Shown here: positions 45,414 to 54,256 of the stretch, piece by piece
How positions within the stretch are numbered: position 1 is the stretch's first letter
Layout of the letters: each line of letters starts with the position of its first letter
Assembly (NCBI RefSeq): GCF_030270605.1
Contig: NZ_BSYJ01000002.1
Coordinates: 124,001-188,000 of the forward strand
Length of the DNA stretch: 64,000 nt
Origin: Biformimicrobium ophioploci
GTDB lineage: Bacteria; Pseudomonadota; Gammaproteobacteria; Pseudomonadales; Cellvibrionaceae
Reading direction: 5' to 3'
Translations under genes and position numbers: made by a program
Notes under the pieces: generated by a model
Told to the model about the DNA's origin: nothing
What the model saw: the letters and a program-made list of their open reading frames with translations, nothing else
Databases searched by the model: none

Positions 45414-47555
45414 CTAGTGGACGGTCGTATCCGCGAGCATCAACTGGGCGTGCAGTTCAGGGTCGAGACGGGCGAGACCGTCCAGTACCTCGGTTCGCAA
45501 TGCTGCAGCACGTTGTTCCAGGGTACTGAGCAGGCCGGCAAGTTTTGGGTGGTCCGCAACATAGGGAATGGCGAGGCGGTAGCTGGAATGTAAAAGCGGT
45601 GCACCTTTTTTTACAGCGTTCTCAAGCAGGGCAATGGCGGCCTCTGTCTCGCCGCGAACGGCAAAGTAGGCAAAGCCGGTCTGGCTTTTTTCCCAGCTCA
45701 TTTCTTCAGGCGGACGGCTGAACATCTTGGCGCAAAGCTCACCTGTTGTTTTCAATGCTTCTTCAAATTGCATTCCGACGAAAAGAACTTGGCTATGTAA
45801 CAGGCACGGCGGTAGTGATTGCTCATTGCCCCGCGCCAGCATGGATTCCACCAGCGCTCTCGCTTGTTGCTGTTCTCCGTGCATGAACAGCAATCCGGCA
45901 TACTGGACAGTTGAAAACGGATCTTCTTTTTTGGATGACTTGAAGTGTTTACGCGTGAGGGACAATGCCAGATCCAGGTCACCGTTGTTCCAGGCTTCAT
46001 CGGCCTTCCAGAATGCCTTTCCGTTTACTTCATAAGCATCGTATAGCGGTGCAGTGGAGATATTGATTGCCGGTAAATATCCATTCAGCCAGTAGAGCGT
46101 ATATATGGTGTATGTTCTGGTTTTCACCATATTGAGGGCGCGCGCGACAGCTTCCGCATAGTTGCCTTCCACAATCGATAAGCGGTGCAGGATCCCTTTT
46201 GTCTGCCGCGATTCCGGTGCGATGGCCCGCAGGGTTTCAATAGGCGTCCGCGCCTCATCGAGCAGTCGCAACTCCAGGTATAAATTCGCAAGGTTTATGT
46301 TGATCAGGAGAGACAGCGGGTCTGTTTTCCTGGCGCGCTCGAGGTCTGCTCGCGCATCGCCAGGGCGGCCGTGTTGCATGTTGAGCAGGGCGCGCCATGC
46401 CAGCGCTTCGGAATAGTTAGGGTTGAGCTCGAGCGCCCTGGTCAGGCCGGCCCGTTTTTCTTTCTCGGTATCCGCCATGAAATACACCAGCGCATGAGCT
46501 TCCGGCAGATCCGGTGCCAGTGACTGTGCCAGTTTCACGTGAGGCCCGGCCAGCGTTCTTGCCTGCTCATCAGTCATCTCTCCGTAAGTGGTTATCCCAT
46601 TGCGCATGAGCATGTAATTCTGCGCCAGTGCCGCATGCGCTTCCGGGAACTGCGGTGAGAGGGCAATTGCTTTCTCGAAGTGGTTAGCTGCCTCTTCAAT
46701 GGCCTCTGGTACGCGTTTTGCCTGAAGATGCTTGCCGCGCAGGTAATAGTCATAGGCCTCGAGGTTCTCGTTTACGGCGTGTGAGCGCGGCTGCTCATTG
46801 AGCAGGTGCACTTTCATGGCGCCGAGGATCTGTGCAGAAATCTCATCCTGCAGCGCGAAAATATCCTTGAGGTCGCGGTCGTAGGTTTCGGACCAGAGGT
46901 GGTAACCATTGTCCGCACGGATCAGCTGTGCGGTGATACGCACACGATTGCCGAACTTGCGTACCGAACCCTCCAGCACATGGGCAACATCCAGCAGTTC
47001 ACCGATTTTGCGAATGTCGTCGTCCTGACCCTTGAAGGAGAAAGATGAGGTGCGCGCGGCCACCTGAAGACCACTGGTCTTGGCAAGGACGTTGAGAATC
47101 TCTTCGGAAATACCGTCGGAAAAATATTCCTGGTCCTTGTCCGGTGACATATCCGCAAATGGCAGCACCGCAATGGAGGGGGGTAACGTGGCCAGGTCAG
47201 TTGTTGCGCTACCTGTTGGTGCAAAGTAGGGGCGTGCAGACACACCAATCAGTACGATGATCAACAAGGCCAGTGCCCAGTCTGTTACTCGCAGGCCTGG
47301 CTTGGGGGCGTCAGTTTTCTCAGCGCGGGTCCGTCGGATGCCGTCCGGTGTGATCTCGAATGCCCAGGTAAAAACCATGCTGACCGGCAACCCCAGCGCC
47401 AGCAGGATGATGACCATGGTATCGGTCCAGCCCGGCAGGCTGAGCGGTGCCTCCACTGCCACGGCGATCTGGATAATGATCCAGCTGACAACAACATACA
47501 CGCCGGCTACGCGGAAAATGTTGCGACGCTTTAGTTCAGAAATGATCTGGCGCAT
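45414..47555 (-). CDS. TolB-domain/TPR membrane protein, possible signalling component
   Basis: The 713-residue protein has three N-terminal membrane helices (about 15-37, 45-66, 92-110), then a TolB-like region (PSIAVLPFADMSPDKDQEYFSDGISEEILNVLAKTSGLQVAARTSSFSFKG...VRITAQLIRADNGYHLWSETYDRDLKDIFALQDEI). The C-terminal half has several TPR repeats (HFEKAIALSPQFPEAHAALAQNY; RALELNPNYSEALAWRALLNMQ). The layout matches widespread proteins that have no DNA-binding domain when a CadC-type head is absent, as here. The function is not known; the ligand may be a sugar or stress signal. It stands alone between miaB and DUF1820. Confidence 0.78.
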   Translation of the reverse strand: MRQIISELKRRNIFRVAGVYVVVSWIIIQIAVAVEAPLSLPGWTDTMVIILLALGLPVSMVFTWAFEITPDGIRRTRAEKTDAPKPGLRVTDWALALLIIVLIGVSARPYFAPTGSATTDLATLPPSIAVLPFADMSPDKDQEYFSDGISEEILNVLAKTSGLQVAARTSSFSFKGQDDDIRKIGELLDVAHVLEGSVRKFGNRVRITAQLIRADNGYHLWSETYDRDLKDIFALQDEISAQILGAMKVHLLNEQPRSHAVNENLEAYDYYLRGKHLQAKRVPEAIEEAANHFEKAIALSPQFPEAHAALAQNYMLMRNGITTYGEMTDEQARTLAGPHVKLAQSLAPDLPEAHALVYFMADTEKEKRAGLTRALELNPNYSEALAWRALLNMQHGRPGDARADLERARKTDPLSLLININLANLYLELRLLDEARTPIETLRAIAPESRQTKGILHRLSIVEGNYAEAVARALNMVKTRTYTIYTLYWLNGYLPAINISTAPLYDAYEVNGKAFWKADEAWNNGDLDLALSLTRKHFKSSKKEDPFSTVQYAGLLFMHGEQQQARALVESMLARGNEQSLPPCLLHSQVLFVGMQFEEALKTTGELCAKMFSRPPEEMSWEKSQTGFAYFAVRGETEAAIALLENAVKKGAPLLHSSYRLAIPYVADHPKLAGLLSTLEQRAAALRTEVLDGLARLDPELHAQLMLADTTVH

Positions 47556-47765
47556 AGGGGCGGAGGTATGTGCGTTTTTTGTAATATCGTGTAATGCCCG
47601 GCCGACCTCATCTGCACCACTTGCCAGGCAGGCTTCCCATCATAGCAGTTGCGGCGTCCGCTTCCAGCCCTGGACCGAAAAGGTCAGGTTGATGCCCTCA
47701 GTGGAACCTATGCTATGCTTGCGCGCTTTTTCAAAACCAGCGGTCCGGAAACCGGTAATTCACAG

Positions 47766-48101
47766 ATGGCAAACCCGATTTACAAAGTCATTTTCTATAA
47801 CCAGAACCAGGTGTTCGAGGTATACGCCCGTGCGATCTACCAGAGCGAGATGTACGGCTTTATCGAGGTTGAGGAATTTGTCTTCGGCGAGCGCGCGCAG
47901 CTGGTTGTGGACCCGGCCGAAGAGAAGCTCAAGAACGAGTTTGCCGCCGTGAAGCGTTCCTACATCCCCATGCACAGTATTGTTCGCATCGATGAAGTCG
48001 AGAAGGAAGGCGTCGGCAAGGTTGTCGATGTGAAGGGCGACAAGGTCGCCCATTTCCCGTTTGGTGGCCAGGGCCGCCGCCCCGGCGAATCCGACAGCTG
48101 A
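47766..48101 (+). CDS. DUF1820 family protein
   Basis: The 111-residue protein starts MANPIYKVIFYNQNQVFEVYARAIYQSEMYGFIEVEEFVFGE and ends in a short Gly/Arg tail, the typical DUF1820 pattern of proteobacteria. It is soluble and has no known function. The ATG at 47766 is supported by the conserved N-terminus; the open frame upstream is not coding. It converges with the aminotransferase gene, with only a 9-nt gap. Confidence 0.86.
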   Translation: MANPIYKVIFYNQNQVFEVYARAIYQSEMYGFIEVEEFVFGERAQLVVDPAEEKLKNEFAAVKRSYIPMHSIVRIDEVEKEGVGKVVDVKGDKVAHFPFGGQGRRPGESDS

Positions 48102-48110
48102 GTCCGGCCT

Positions 48111-49406
48111 TCAGATCATGCCCAGTTGCTGGCGCACCGCCGCCAGTTCCACACAAAGTACAAATGTGGCCATCGCCGTATCCAGCTGGTCCAGCGGAGG
48201 GTAGGTGGGCGCAATGCGGATATTGCTGTCCTGCGGGTCCTCGCCGTAAGGGAAGGTCGCTCCGGCAGGGGTCAGTTTGATCCCGGCGCGTGCAGCCAGT
48301 TCCACTACGTACTTTGCGCATCCCGGGCGCGTATTGAACGATACGAAGTAGCCGCCATTCGTCTCGTGCCATTGCTCAGGCCCGTCCCCGTCAAAATGCT
48401 CGCGCAGGTGCCGGTAAACGCACTCGAATTTGGGGCGCAGGATCTCGGCGTGGCCGGCCATATGCTCGCGCAACCCGGTAAATTCCGCGAACAGCCGTGA
48501 GTGGCGCAGCTGGTTGACCTTGTCCGGGCCGATCGACATGGCGTTCATTACCCTGGCCAGTGCTTCGAGGTTTTGCTCGGTACTGCTGACAAAGGCCACG
48601 CCGCCCCCGGCAAACGTGATCTTGGAGGTAGAGCCGAACTGGATCAGCTTGTCGTCGACGCCGTACTCCAGGCAGGTGCTGCGCATGTCCCCCAAGTAGG
48701 TGTGCTCAAACCAGTCGTGGATAGCGTAAGCGTTGTCCCAGAAAATCCGGAAGCCGGGACTGGCGTGGGTCGAGGCCTGCGCCAGGCGCTCCAGTGTATC
48801 CTGGTGGTAGGTGACGCCGGTTGGATTGGAATATTTCGGTACGCACCAGATACCGACAATTTCCGGGTCCTCACGCAGCAGTGTTTCCACGGCGTCCATA
48901 TCCGGCCCGATGTCGGTCATGGGTACGCTTACCATGTCGATGCCGAGCTGTTCGCAAATGGTGAAGTGACGATCATAACCCGGCGATGGGCAAATAAATT
49001 TCGGGTGCTCGAGCGACCGCCAGGGCTGTGCATCGCCACCGAAGCCGTAGAGGTATCCGGTAAGCACCGCCTGGTACATAAGGGTGAGGGAGCTGTTGCC
49101 CGCGGCGATGACTTCCTCGTGCGGGACCTGAAGCAGATCTGCGCCGAGTTTGCGCGTGCAGGTGAGCCCCTGCGAGGTGCCGTAGTTGCGGCAATCGGTG
49201 CCGTCGGGCGCGCGGCAGTCGCTTGCTAGAATGCCATCCAGCCCGGCTGCGAGCTGTAGTTGTGCCTCCGAGGGCTTGCCGCGGGTAAGGTCCAGCTTCA
49301 GCCCCTGCTTGCACAGGCGCTCGTAATGCCTCGCCAGTTCCTGTTCCTTTGCCTGCAGCTGTCCCTGCGTGCCTTTCTCTGCCTCGATAACCGTTGTGTT
49401 GTTCAT
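48111..49406 (-). CDS. Aspartate aminotransferase of the PF12897 (Ic-like) group
   Basis: The 431-residue protein is a PLP aminotransferase: EVIAAGNSSLTLMYQAV near the N-terminus, VGIWCVPKYSNPTGVTYH with the conserved Asn, WDNAYAIHDW with the pyridine-binding Asp, and GSTSKITFAGGGVAF with the Schiff-base Lys. The NYGTSQGLTCTRKLGADLL and YGTS-type features follow the Asp_aminotransf family described from Corynebacterium rather than AspC. The ATG at 49406 has an AGGGG ribosome-binding site; upstream in-frame sequence has no support and runs antisense to the GDT1 gene. Confidence 0.87.
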   Translation of the reverse strand: MNNTTVIEAEKGTQGQLQAKEQELARHYERLCKQGLKLDLTRGKPSEAQLQLAAGLDGILASDCRAPDGTDCRNYGTSQGLTCTRKLGADLLQVPHEEVIAAGNSSLTLMYQAVLTGYLYGFGGDAQPWRSLEHPKFICPSPGYDRHFTICEQLGIDMVSVPMTDIGPDMDAVETLLREDPEIVGIWCVPKYSNPTGVTYHQDTLERLAQASTHASPGFRIFWDNAYAIHDWFEHTYLGDMRSTCLEYGVDDKLIQFGSTSKITFAGGGVAFVSSTEQNLEALARVMNAMSIGPDKVNQLRHSRLFAEFTGLREHMAGHAEILRPKFECVYRHLREHFDGDGPEQWHETNGGYFVSFNTRPGCAKYVVELAARAGIKLTPAGATFPYGEDPQDSNIRIAPTYPPLDQLDTAMATFVLCVELAAVRQQLGMI

Positions 49407-49503
49407 AGCACCCCTGCTGGACCGATTTGAAACGCCATCATGCGCAATCGCGAAGCGTTCTGGCAGTATACTCCGCACAGAAAACTGATTGTGAGGAATG
49501 ACA

Positions 49504-49785
49504 TTGGACTGGAAGATTTTCGCGACAGTCTTTGCCGCGGTTTTCATTGCCGAGCTGGGGGACAAGACCCAGCTGGCGACAATGCTGTTCGCGGCAGATA
49601 AGGAAGTCAATAAATGGCTGGTGTTCGCCGCAGCGTCCGCGGCGCTGATCGTTGCATCGGGAATCGGCGTACTCGCCGGCACGCTTTTGTCCCATTACAT
49701 CGATGAAAAAGTAATGGGCTATGTTGCCGGGCTGGGCTTCATGCTGATCGGCGCCTGGGTGCTCTGGCGGACGGTATCGGGCTGA
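49504..49785 (+). CDS. Half-size GDT1/TMEM165 (UPF0016) membrane protein
   Basis: The 93-residue protein holds one UPF0016 unit: the motif ELGDKTQ (about residues 16-22, within FAAVFIAELGDKTQLATMLFA) and three hydrophobic helices. Full-length GDT1 proteins have two such units and move Mn2+/Ca2+/H+; half-size forms dimerise. I favour the TTG at 49504, which follows GAGGA at the right distance and gives MDWKIFATVF; an ATG at 49498 is directly abutted by GAGGA. The last 67 nt overlap the convergent DUF6279 gene. Confidence 0.82.
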   Translation: MDWKIFATVFAAVFIAELGDKTQLATMLFAADKEVNKWLVFAAASAALIVASGIGVLAGTLLSHYIDEKVMGYVAGLGFMLIGAWVLWRTVSG

Positions 49786-50660
49786 TCGCCCTGTGCCGCA
49801 AGGTAGCGAAAATCATCCGCGTAGCGCTGTAGCTCTCCGATCAGGTGCGCCTTTTGTTTTTCGCTTGCTGTGGCCAGTATCTGCGCGATCATCTCAATGA
49901 CCTGCTGCTGGCGCGCCTCGATATGGGCGCGATAGTCCGGGGACCAGAGGTGTTCCGGGTCCACCACCAGGCGCGTAAAGTCCTGCTCGAAGGTGGCGGG
50001 CGGGGCGTACAGTAGCGCGAGCAGTTGTCCCTGCCAGAGTTCGCGCTGGGCAATGTGCTGCTGCAGGAAGCTGGACAGGTTGGCGGCCCAATTGTCAACG
50101 ATACGGTTCTGTTCCGGTGTGAGCCTGCCGAGCCAGCGCTTCAAATTTTTCTTCATCCGCTTTGCGCGTTTTTTTACCCGCTTGCTGGATTCACCATTCC
50201 AGTCCTTCAGGTCCTTGCGGTTGCGCTCGCGCAGGTTTTCCCCGAGCTCTGTCAGTTGCGCGCGGGACAGGGAGCCGGCAACCGGCGCCACGCCGGTAAT
50301 CAGCTGCTGGCCGCTGGCCTCCCACAGTCGCTCGAAGCGGTCGCTGGCTCGCATGAGCCAGGTGCTGTCGACCTCTCCCTGCGCTACATCCGCGGCCATC
50401 TGCTCCAGCATGTCGGCGTACTCGGGCAGCTGGGTGGTGCGGTGCCACTGGTGGAAGGCATCTACCTGTGCGGCGAACTGGTCGGACTGCGTTTCATTCA
50501 GCTCGATGTAATCGCCCAGTTTCCAGCTGAGCCACCAGTCCAGATAGCCGTAGCTCAGGCGCAGCGTCGAGCAGCCGGACAGGCCCAATACCAGAATCAC
50601 CAGCAGCACCTTGCTGGCAAAGGATCGCGTTTTTCTGTGCTGGTCTTTTTTCCTTTGCAT
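49719..50660 (-). CDS. DUF6279-family lipoprotein
   Basis: The 313-residue precursor has a signal with a lipobox (KVLLVILVLGLSGCSTL, lipidated Cys), then a WW-containing helical body (YLDWWLSWKLGDYIELNETQSDQF), with Arg/Lys-rich KRVKKRAKRMKKNLKRWLG in the middle. These traits match DUF6279, whose function is not known. The start at 50660 is chosen at MQRKKDQ; an in-frame ATG at 50681 adds seven residues. Its last about 22 residues are read from DNA antisense to the GDT1 gene's final helix. Confidence 0.8.
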   Translation of the reverse strand: MQRKKDQHRKTRSFASKVLLVILVLGLSGCSTLRLSYGYLDWWLSWKLGDYIELNETQSDQFAAQVDAFHQWHRTTQLPEYADMLEQMAADVAQGEVDSTWLMRASDRFERLWEASGQQLITGVAPVAGSLSRAQLTELGENLRERNRKDLKDWNGESSKRVKKRAKRMKKNLKRWLGRLTPEQNRIVDNWAANLSSFLQQHIAQRELWQGQLLALLYAPPATFEQDFTRLVVDPEHLWSPDYRAHIEARQQQVIEMIAQILATASEKQKAHLIGELQRYADDFRYLAAQGDQPDTVRQSTQAPISMKPSPAT

Positions 50661-50681
50661 TGCGGCGGATAAAACTTCCAT

Positions 50682-51056
50682 GTGAATTGTCTGCGGTGTT
50701 TATCTGGACTCTTTCTTTCCTGACAATAATAAGCCGCGTTAGTGCCGTCTGCTTTGCCCTGAAGGCGGCTATTGAGCGACTGGCGCCTCGCACTTCTTAA
50801 AGGCAAGGCGCATTGCTTGACGATTGGCCAATCCGCGACTGTGCTAAACCCATGTTGTGCAATTTGTGCGCAATTTTCAGCTGCAGGTGCAGATATGCCG
50901 CAATCTTTCGAAAAACAGTATGACAACGCTGTCATTTATAGTTAGTATTTCCACAATTCAGAGTTGCCCGGCCCGCAGCGAACGGGTCGGTGGCGGACAT
51001 CACCATAGAATAAGACCGATGGTGTCCAGGTATCGGGTTTTACAGGGTTGAATCAG
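50682..51056. other. 375-nt intergenic region upstream of nagK
   Basis: No coding frame is supported here. The region contains the NagR-type palindrome at 50921-50934, AT-rich flanks (TTTATAGTTAGTATTT) that may hold the nag promoter, and the leader to nagK. Its left half (50690-50860) shows nothing I can recognise. Confidence 0.7.
50921..50934. promoter_or_regulatory. NagR-type operator upstream of nagK
   Basis: TGACAACGCTGTCA, flanked by AT (TA...TTTATA), is the reverse complement of the paired sites upstream of pgi. It lies 123 nt before the nagK start, beside a possible -10 (TATAGT, 50937-50942). Binding by the LacI-type regulator encoded downstream of nagP would repress the nag operon. 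Confidence 0.75.
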
Positions 51057-51995
51057 ATGGTTTCTCCTGCAGAGAGCATGGATCCGCTTTTTATCGGGAT
51101 TGATGGTGGCGGCAGTAAATGTCGCGCGACCATCGTGAATGCAAATGACGAAGTATTGGGGACCGGGGTAGCGGGGCCTGCCAACCCCCTATTCGGCTAT
51201 GCGCAGGCGATTGATTCCATCGTGCGCTCCGCCGGTCTCGCGATGGCCGACGCCGGCCTCGAGCCCTCCCGACTTTCCTCCATGGTTGCCGGTATCGGTC
51301 TTGCCGGAGTCAACCTTTCCAGGTTGTACAACAAGGTCAATGCCTGGGCGCACCCGTTCGCGGAAATGTACCTCACCACAGACCTGCACACAGCCTGCCT
51401 CGGGGCGCACAAGGGCAGTGATGGTGCAGTGATTATTACCGGTACCGGCTCCTGCGGTTTCTCCGTGGTGGATGGTGAAGTCCTGAACCTCGGCGGACAC
51501 GGTTTTGCGATTGGCGATAAAGGCTCCGGTGCCTGGTTCGGCCTTGAAGCCGTAAAGCACACCCTGCTGGCCCTGGACGGGCTGGCTCCCCCCTCAAAAA
51601 TGCACGATGAACTGCTGCAGCTGCTTGACTGCAAGACCGCCGACTGTGTGATCGAGCAGTTAGCCGGCAAGGGCTCCGGCCATTTTGCCCGCTTGGCTGC
51701 GGCAGTATTCAAAGCGGCGAATGCCGGCGATCCCATTGCGGTGGCAATTGTGGAAGACGGTGCGGGTTATATCAGTGCGCTGGCGCGCAAGCTGCTGGAA
51801 ACCAATCCGCCGCGCCTGTCCATTATCGGTGGGCTGGGAGAAGTGCTGATGCCATGGCTCGATGAAGACGTTGCCAGGCAGATCTTCAAGCCGCTGTGTG
51901 AGCCGGAAATCGGCTGCATTCTCTATGCAAAGCAAAAGCGCGGTGGAACGGTATCACCGCAACAACAGGCGATTGGTATACAGGCGGAAAGTTAA
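51057..51995 (+). CDS. nagK: N-acetylglucosamine kinase (BadF/BcrA ATPase type)
   Basis: The 312-residue ASKHA kinase has the phosphate-binding FIGIDGGGSKCRA at the N-terminus, an adenosine motif IITGTGSCGFSVV, GGHGFAIGDKGSGAWFGLEAVKH, and SIIGGLGEV near the C-terminus. Context makes GlcNAc the likely substrate, giving GlcNAc-6-P. The ATG at 51057 follows AGGG nine nt upstream; a TTG at 51048 is less likely. Its stop overlaps the start of nagB-II (TAATG), and nagA and nagP follow, so this is the first gene of the nag operon. Confidence 0.9.
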   Translation: MVSPAESMDPLFIGIDGGGSKCRATIVNANDEVLGTGVAGPANPLFGYAQAIDSIVRSAGLAMADAGLEPSRLSSMVAGIGLAGVNLSRLYNKVNAWAHPFAEMYLTTDLHTACLGAHKGSDGAVIITGTGSCGFSVVDGEVLNLGGHGFAIGDKGSGAWFGLEAVKHTLLALDGLAPPSKMHDELLQLLDCKTADCVIEQLAGKGSGHFARLAAAVFKAANAGDPIAVAIVEDGAGYISALARKLLETNPPRLSIIGGLGEVLMPWLDEDVARQIFKPLCEPEIGCILYAKQKRGGTVSPQQQAIGIQAES

Positions 51996-53017
51996 TGAGC
52001 GCGCAAGCCAGGAAGAACCTCACCGAGACAGTTATGGAACGCGAGGCGCTGGAAGCGCCGCAGCGTATCGCCGAGCAATTGGCCAACAACAGCGCTGCGG
52101 TGGAGCAGCTGGGCAAGCGCCTGCGCGACAAGCCGCCACCGTTTGTCATGATCGTCGGGCGCGGCTCGTCCGATCATGCCGGTGTATTTGCCAAGTACCT
52201 CATCGAGATCGAGACCGGCACGCCGACCATGGCGGCGGCACCCTCTGTATCCAGTGTCTATGGTCGCAGCATGAAGCTGAAGGATGCACTGGTGATCGTG
52301 ATCACCCAGTCCGGGCGCAGCCCCGATATCCTCGCGCAGGCGAAGATGGCACGCGAGGCAGGTGCCTATACCGTTGCCCTGGTGAACGACGAAACCGCAC
52401 CGATCGGTGACATCGTCGATCTGGTGCTACCGCTCAAGGCCGGCCCGGAAAATGCGGTCGCTGCCACCAAAAGTTATCTCGCTACCTTGTCCGCAATCGC
52501 GCAGCTGGTTGCCTACTGGAGCGACAACTCAGAAATGAAGGCCGCCCTGGAGCAGTTGCCGGCCCAGCTCAGCGAAGCGGCTGATGCGGATCGCCAGCTG
52601 TTCAGTGAGCCGCTGAAAGACGTTTCCAGCCTGGTAGTACTCGGGCGCGGCCCCGGCTATGCCGTTACCAAAGAGATCGCCCTGAAACTGAAGGAGGTCT
52701 GCAACATCCATGCGGAATCCTTCTCCAGTGCCGAATTCCTGCACGGACCTGTGACGCTGGTGGAGCGCAAGCTTACCGTGATCGATGTGCCGGTTGAGGA
52801 CGAATCCTACAAGGCACACTGTGAGCAGATTGCGGACATCAAGAGTCGCGGTGCGACCATGATCAATATGCATGTGCCGGTTGAGGGCATGCACCCGCGC
52901 CTGGCGCCGCTGGCGCTGCTGCAGCGCTTCTACCTCGATGTCGCAGAAGTCGCGGTCAGCCTGGGGATCAACCCGGATGCGCCGGCGGGCCTGAAAAAGG
53001 TCACCCAGACCCTATGA
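51995..53017 (+). CDS. nagB: SIS-domain glucosamine-6-phosphate deaminase (NagB-II type)
   Basis: The 340-residue protein consists of two SIS domains (VMIVGRGSSDHAGVFAKYLIE; ITQSGRSPDILAQAKMAR; VVLGRGPGYAVTKEIALKLKEVCNIHAESFSSAEFLHGP), like the isomerase half of GlmS and without a glutaminase domain. In alteromonads and relatives such proteins replace classical NagB and convert GlcN-6-P to fructose-6-P plus ammonia. Position between nagK and nagA supports this. Start and stop are both overlapped by neighbours (TAATG, ATGA), so translation is probably coupled. Confidence 0.91.
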   Translation: MSAQARKNLTETVMEREALEAPQRIAEQLANNSAAVEQLGKRLRDKPPPFVMIVGRGSSDHAGVFAKYLIEIETGTPTMAAAPSVSSVYGRSMKLKDALVIVITQSGRSPDILAQAKMAREAGAYTVALVNDETAPIGDIVDLVLPLKAGPENAVAATKSYLATLSAIAQLVAYWSDNSEMKAALEQLPAQLSEAADADRQLFSEPLKDVSSLVVLGRGPGYAVTKEIALKLKEVCNIHAESFSSAEFLHGPVTLVERKLTVIDVPVEDESYKAHCEQIADIKSRGATMINMHVPVEGMHPRLAPLALLQRFYLDVAEVAVSLGINPDAPAGLKKVTQTL

Positions 53018-54147
53018 GCCGTTATTTCGCCACGCGCTTGTTTGACGGCGACGCCATCCGCGAGGACGTCACGTTCAGTGTCGAGCAGGGTCGAATCGTT
53101 GCGCTGCAAGAGGGCGCTGAGGCTGGCGATGCAGAGCAGCTGTCCGGGCTGGTGGTGCCCGGGTTTGTCGACACCCAGGTTAATGGGGGTGGCGGCGCGC
53201 TGTTTAATACCGATCCAACGGTAGCAACCTTGCGCACCATGATGGCGGCGCACAGCCGTTACGGTACCACTGCCATGTTGCCGACCCTGATCAGCGACAG
53301 CGTCAATGTGATGCACGAGGCGGCGGAAGCGATAGCAGTGGCGATCCGGGAAAAGGTGCCGGGGATTGTTGGCGTGCACTTCGAGGGGCCGCACCTGAGT
53401 GGGCCAAAAAAGGGCACCCACTGCGAAACCCGTTTGCGCCCGATCGGCGCCGAGGAAATGGCGATCTACACGCGCAAGGACCTCGGGACTGTGTCCGTTA
53501 CCCTGGCACCGGAGCTGGTCGCTGTCGAGGATATCCGCAAGCTGGCGGATGACGGCGTGAAGGTCTGTGTCGGTCACTCCAACGCCGACGCGGTGACTAC
53601 CCAGGCGGCGCTGCAAGCGGGTGCCTGTGGTTTCACCCACCTGTACAACGCCATGTCGCAGCTGAATTCACGCGCGCCGGGTGTGGTCGGTGCGGCGCTG
53701 GCAGACAGGCACAGCTGGTGCGGAGTGATTGCCGACGGCCATCACGTAGACCCGCTCGCGATGCAGGTCGCTATCTGTGCGAAACCGCAGGGCAAGGTCA
53801 TGCTTGTAACGGACTCCATGTCCACAATCGGCACCGACCAGCAGAGCTTTCCGTTCTTCGGGCGCACGGTTTACCGAGAGGGCGATCGCCTGACGTCGAC
53901 CACCGGAGAACTGGCCGGTTCTGCGCTGGAAATGATTACGGCAGTGCGTAACATCCACGAGTGGTGTGATGTTTCCCTGGAGGAAGCGCTGCGCATGGCC
54001 GGGCGTTACCCGGCGGAATTTGCCGGCATCGATGCCGGCGTGCTGGCGCCGGGCAAGGCTGCGGATTTTGTCCTGCTGGACGATGCACTGGAAGTGCAGG
54101 GGACCTGGATTGCAGGCAGCCAGGTTTTTGCTGCAGCCGGCAATTGA
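53014..54147 (+). CDS. nagA: N-acetylglucosamine-6-phosphate deacetylase
   Basis: The 377-residue TIM-barrel amidohydrolase has VVPGFVDTQVNGGGG at the barrel start, GVHFEGPHLSGPKKGTH with the metal-binding Glu, CVGHSNADAV and THLYNAMSQL with two metal His, DGHHVDPLAM, and LVTDSMSTIG with the catalytic Asp. It removes acetate from GlcNAc-6-P. It overlaps nagB-II by 4 nt (ATGA). 109 nt follow before nagP, including a tandem repeat. Confidence 0.95.
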   Translation: MSRYFATRLFDGDAIREDVTFSVEQGRIVALQEGAEAGDAEQLSGLVVPGFVDTQVNGGGGALFNTDPTVATLRTMMAAHSRYGTTAMLPTLISDSVNVMHEAAEAIAVAIREKVPGIVGVHFEGPHLSGPKKGTHCETRLRPIGAEEMAIYTRKDLGTVSVTLAPELVAVEDIRKLADDGVKVCVGHSNADAVTTQAALQAGACGFTHLYNAMSQLNSRAPGVVGAALADRHSWCGVIADGHHVDPLAMQVAICAKPQGKVMLVTDSMSTIGTDQQSFPFFGRTVYREGDRLTSTTGELAGSALEMITAVRNIHEWCDVSLEEALRMAGRYPAEFAGIDAGVLAPGKAADFVLLDDALEVQGTWIAGSQVFAAAGN

Positions 54148-54185
54148 TAGACAAGAAATCCTACTGCAGCAACACAACAATTTAG

Positions 54186-54249
54186 ATAGCGATCAAGATA
54201 ACGATCCAAAATAACGACTCAAAGTAACGATCCAAAATAATGATAAAAG
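54186..54249 (+). repeat. 13-bp tandem repeat ahead of nagP
   Basis: About five imperfect copies of a 13-bp unit (consensus ATAACGATCCAAA) lie between nagA and nagP: 54198-54210, 54211-54223 and 54224-54236 are the best. A shorter one precedes and a diverged one follows, running into the AAAAGGTG ribosome-binding site of nagP. Confidence 0.85.
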
Positions 54250-54256
54250 GTGCACT

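Noticed and set aside
49407-49682. Extended N-terminus of the aminotransferase
   Set aside because: It is antisense to the GDT1 gene, and the ATG at 49406 has a good ribosome-binding site and the conserved start of the family.
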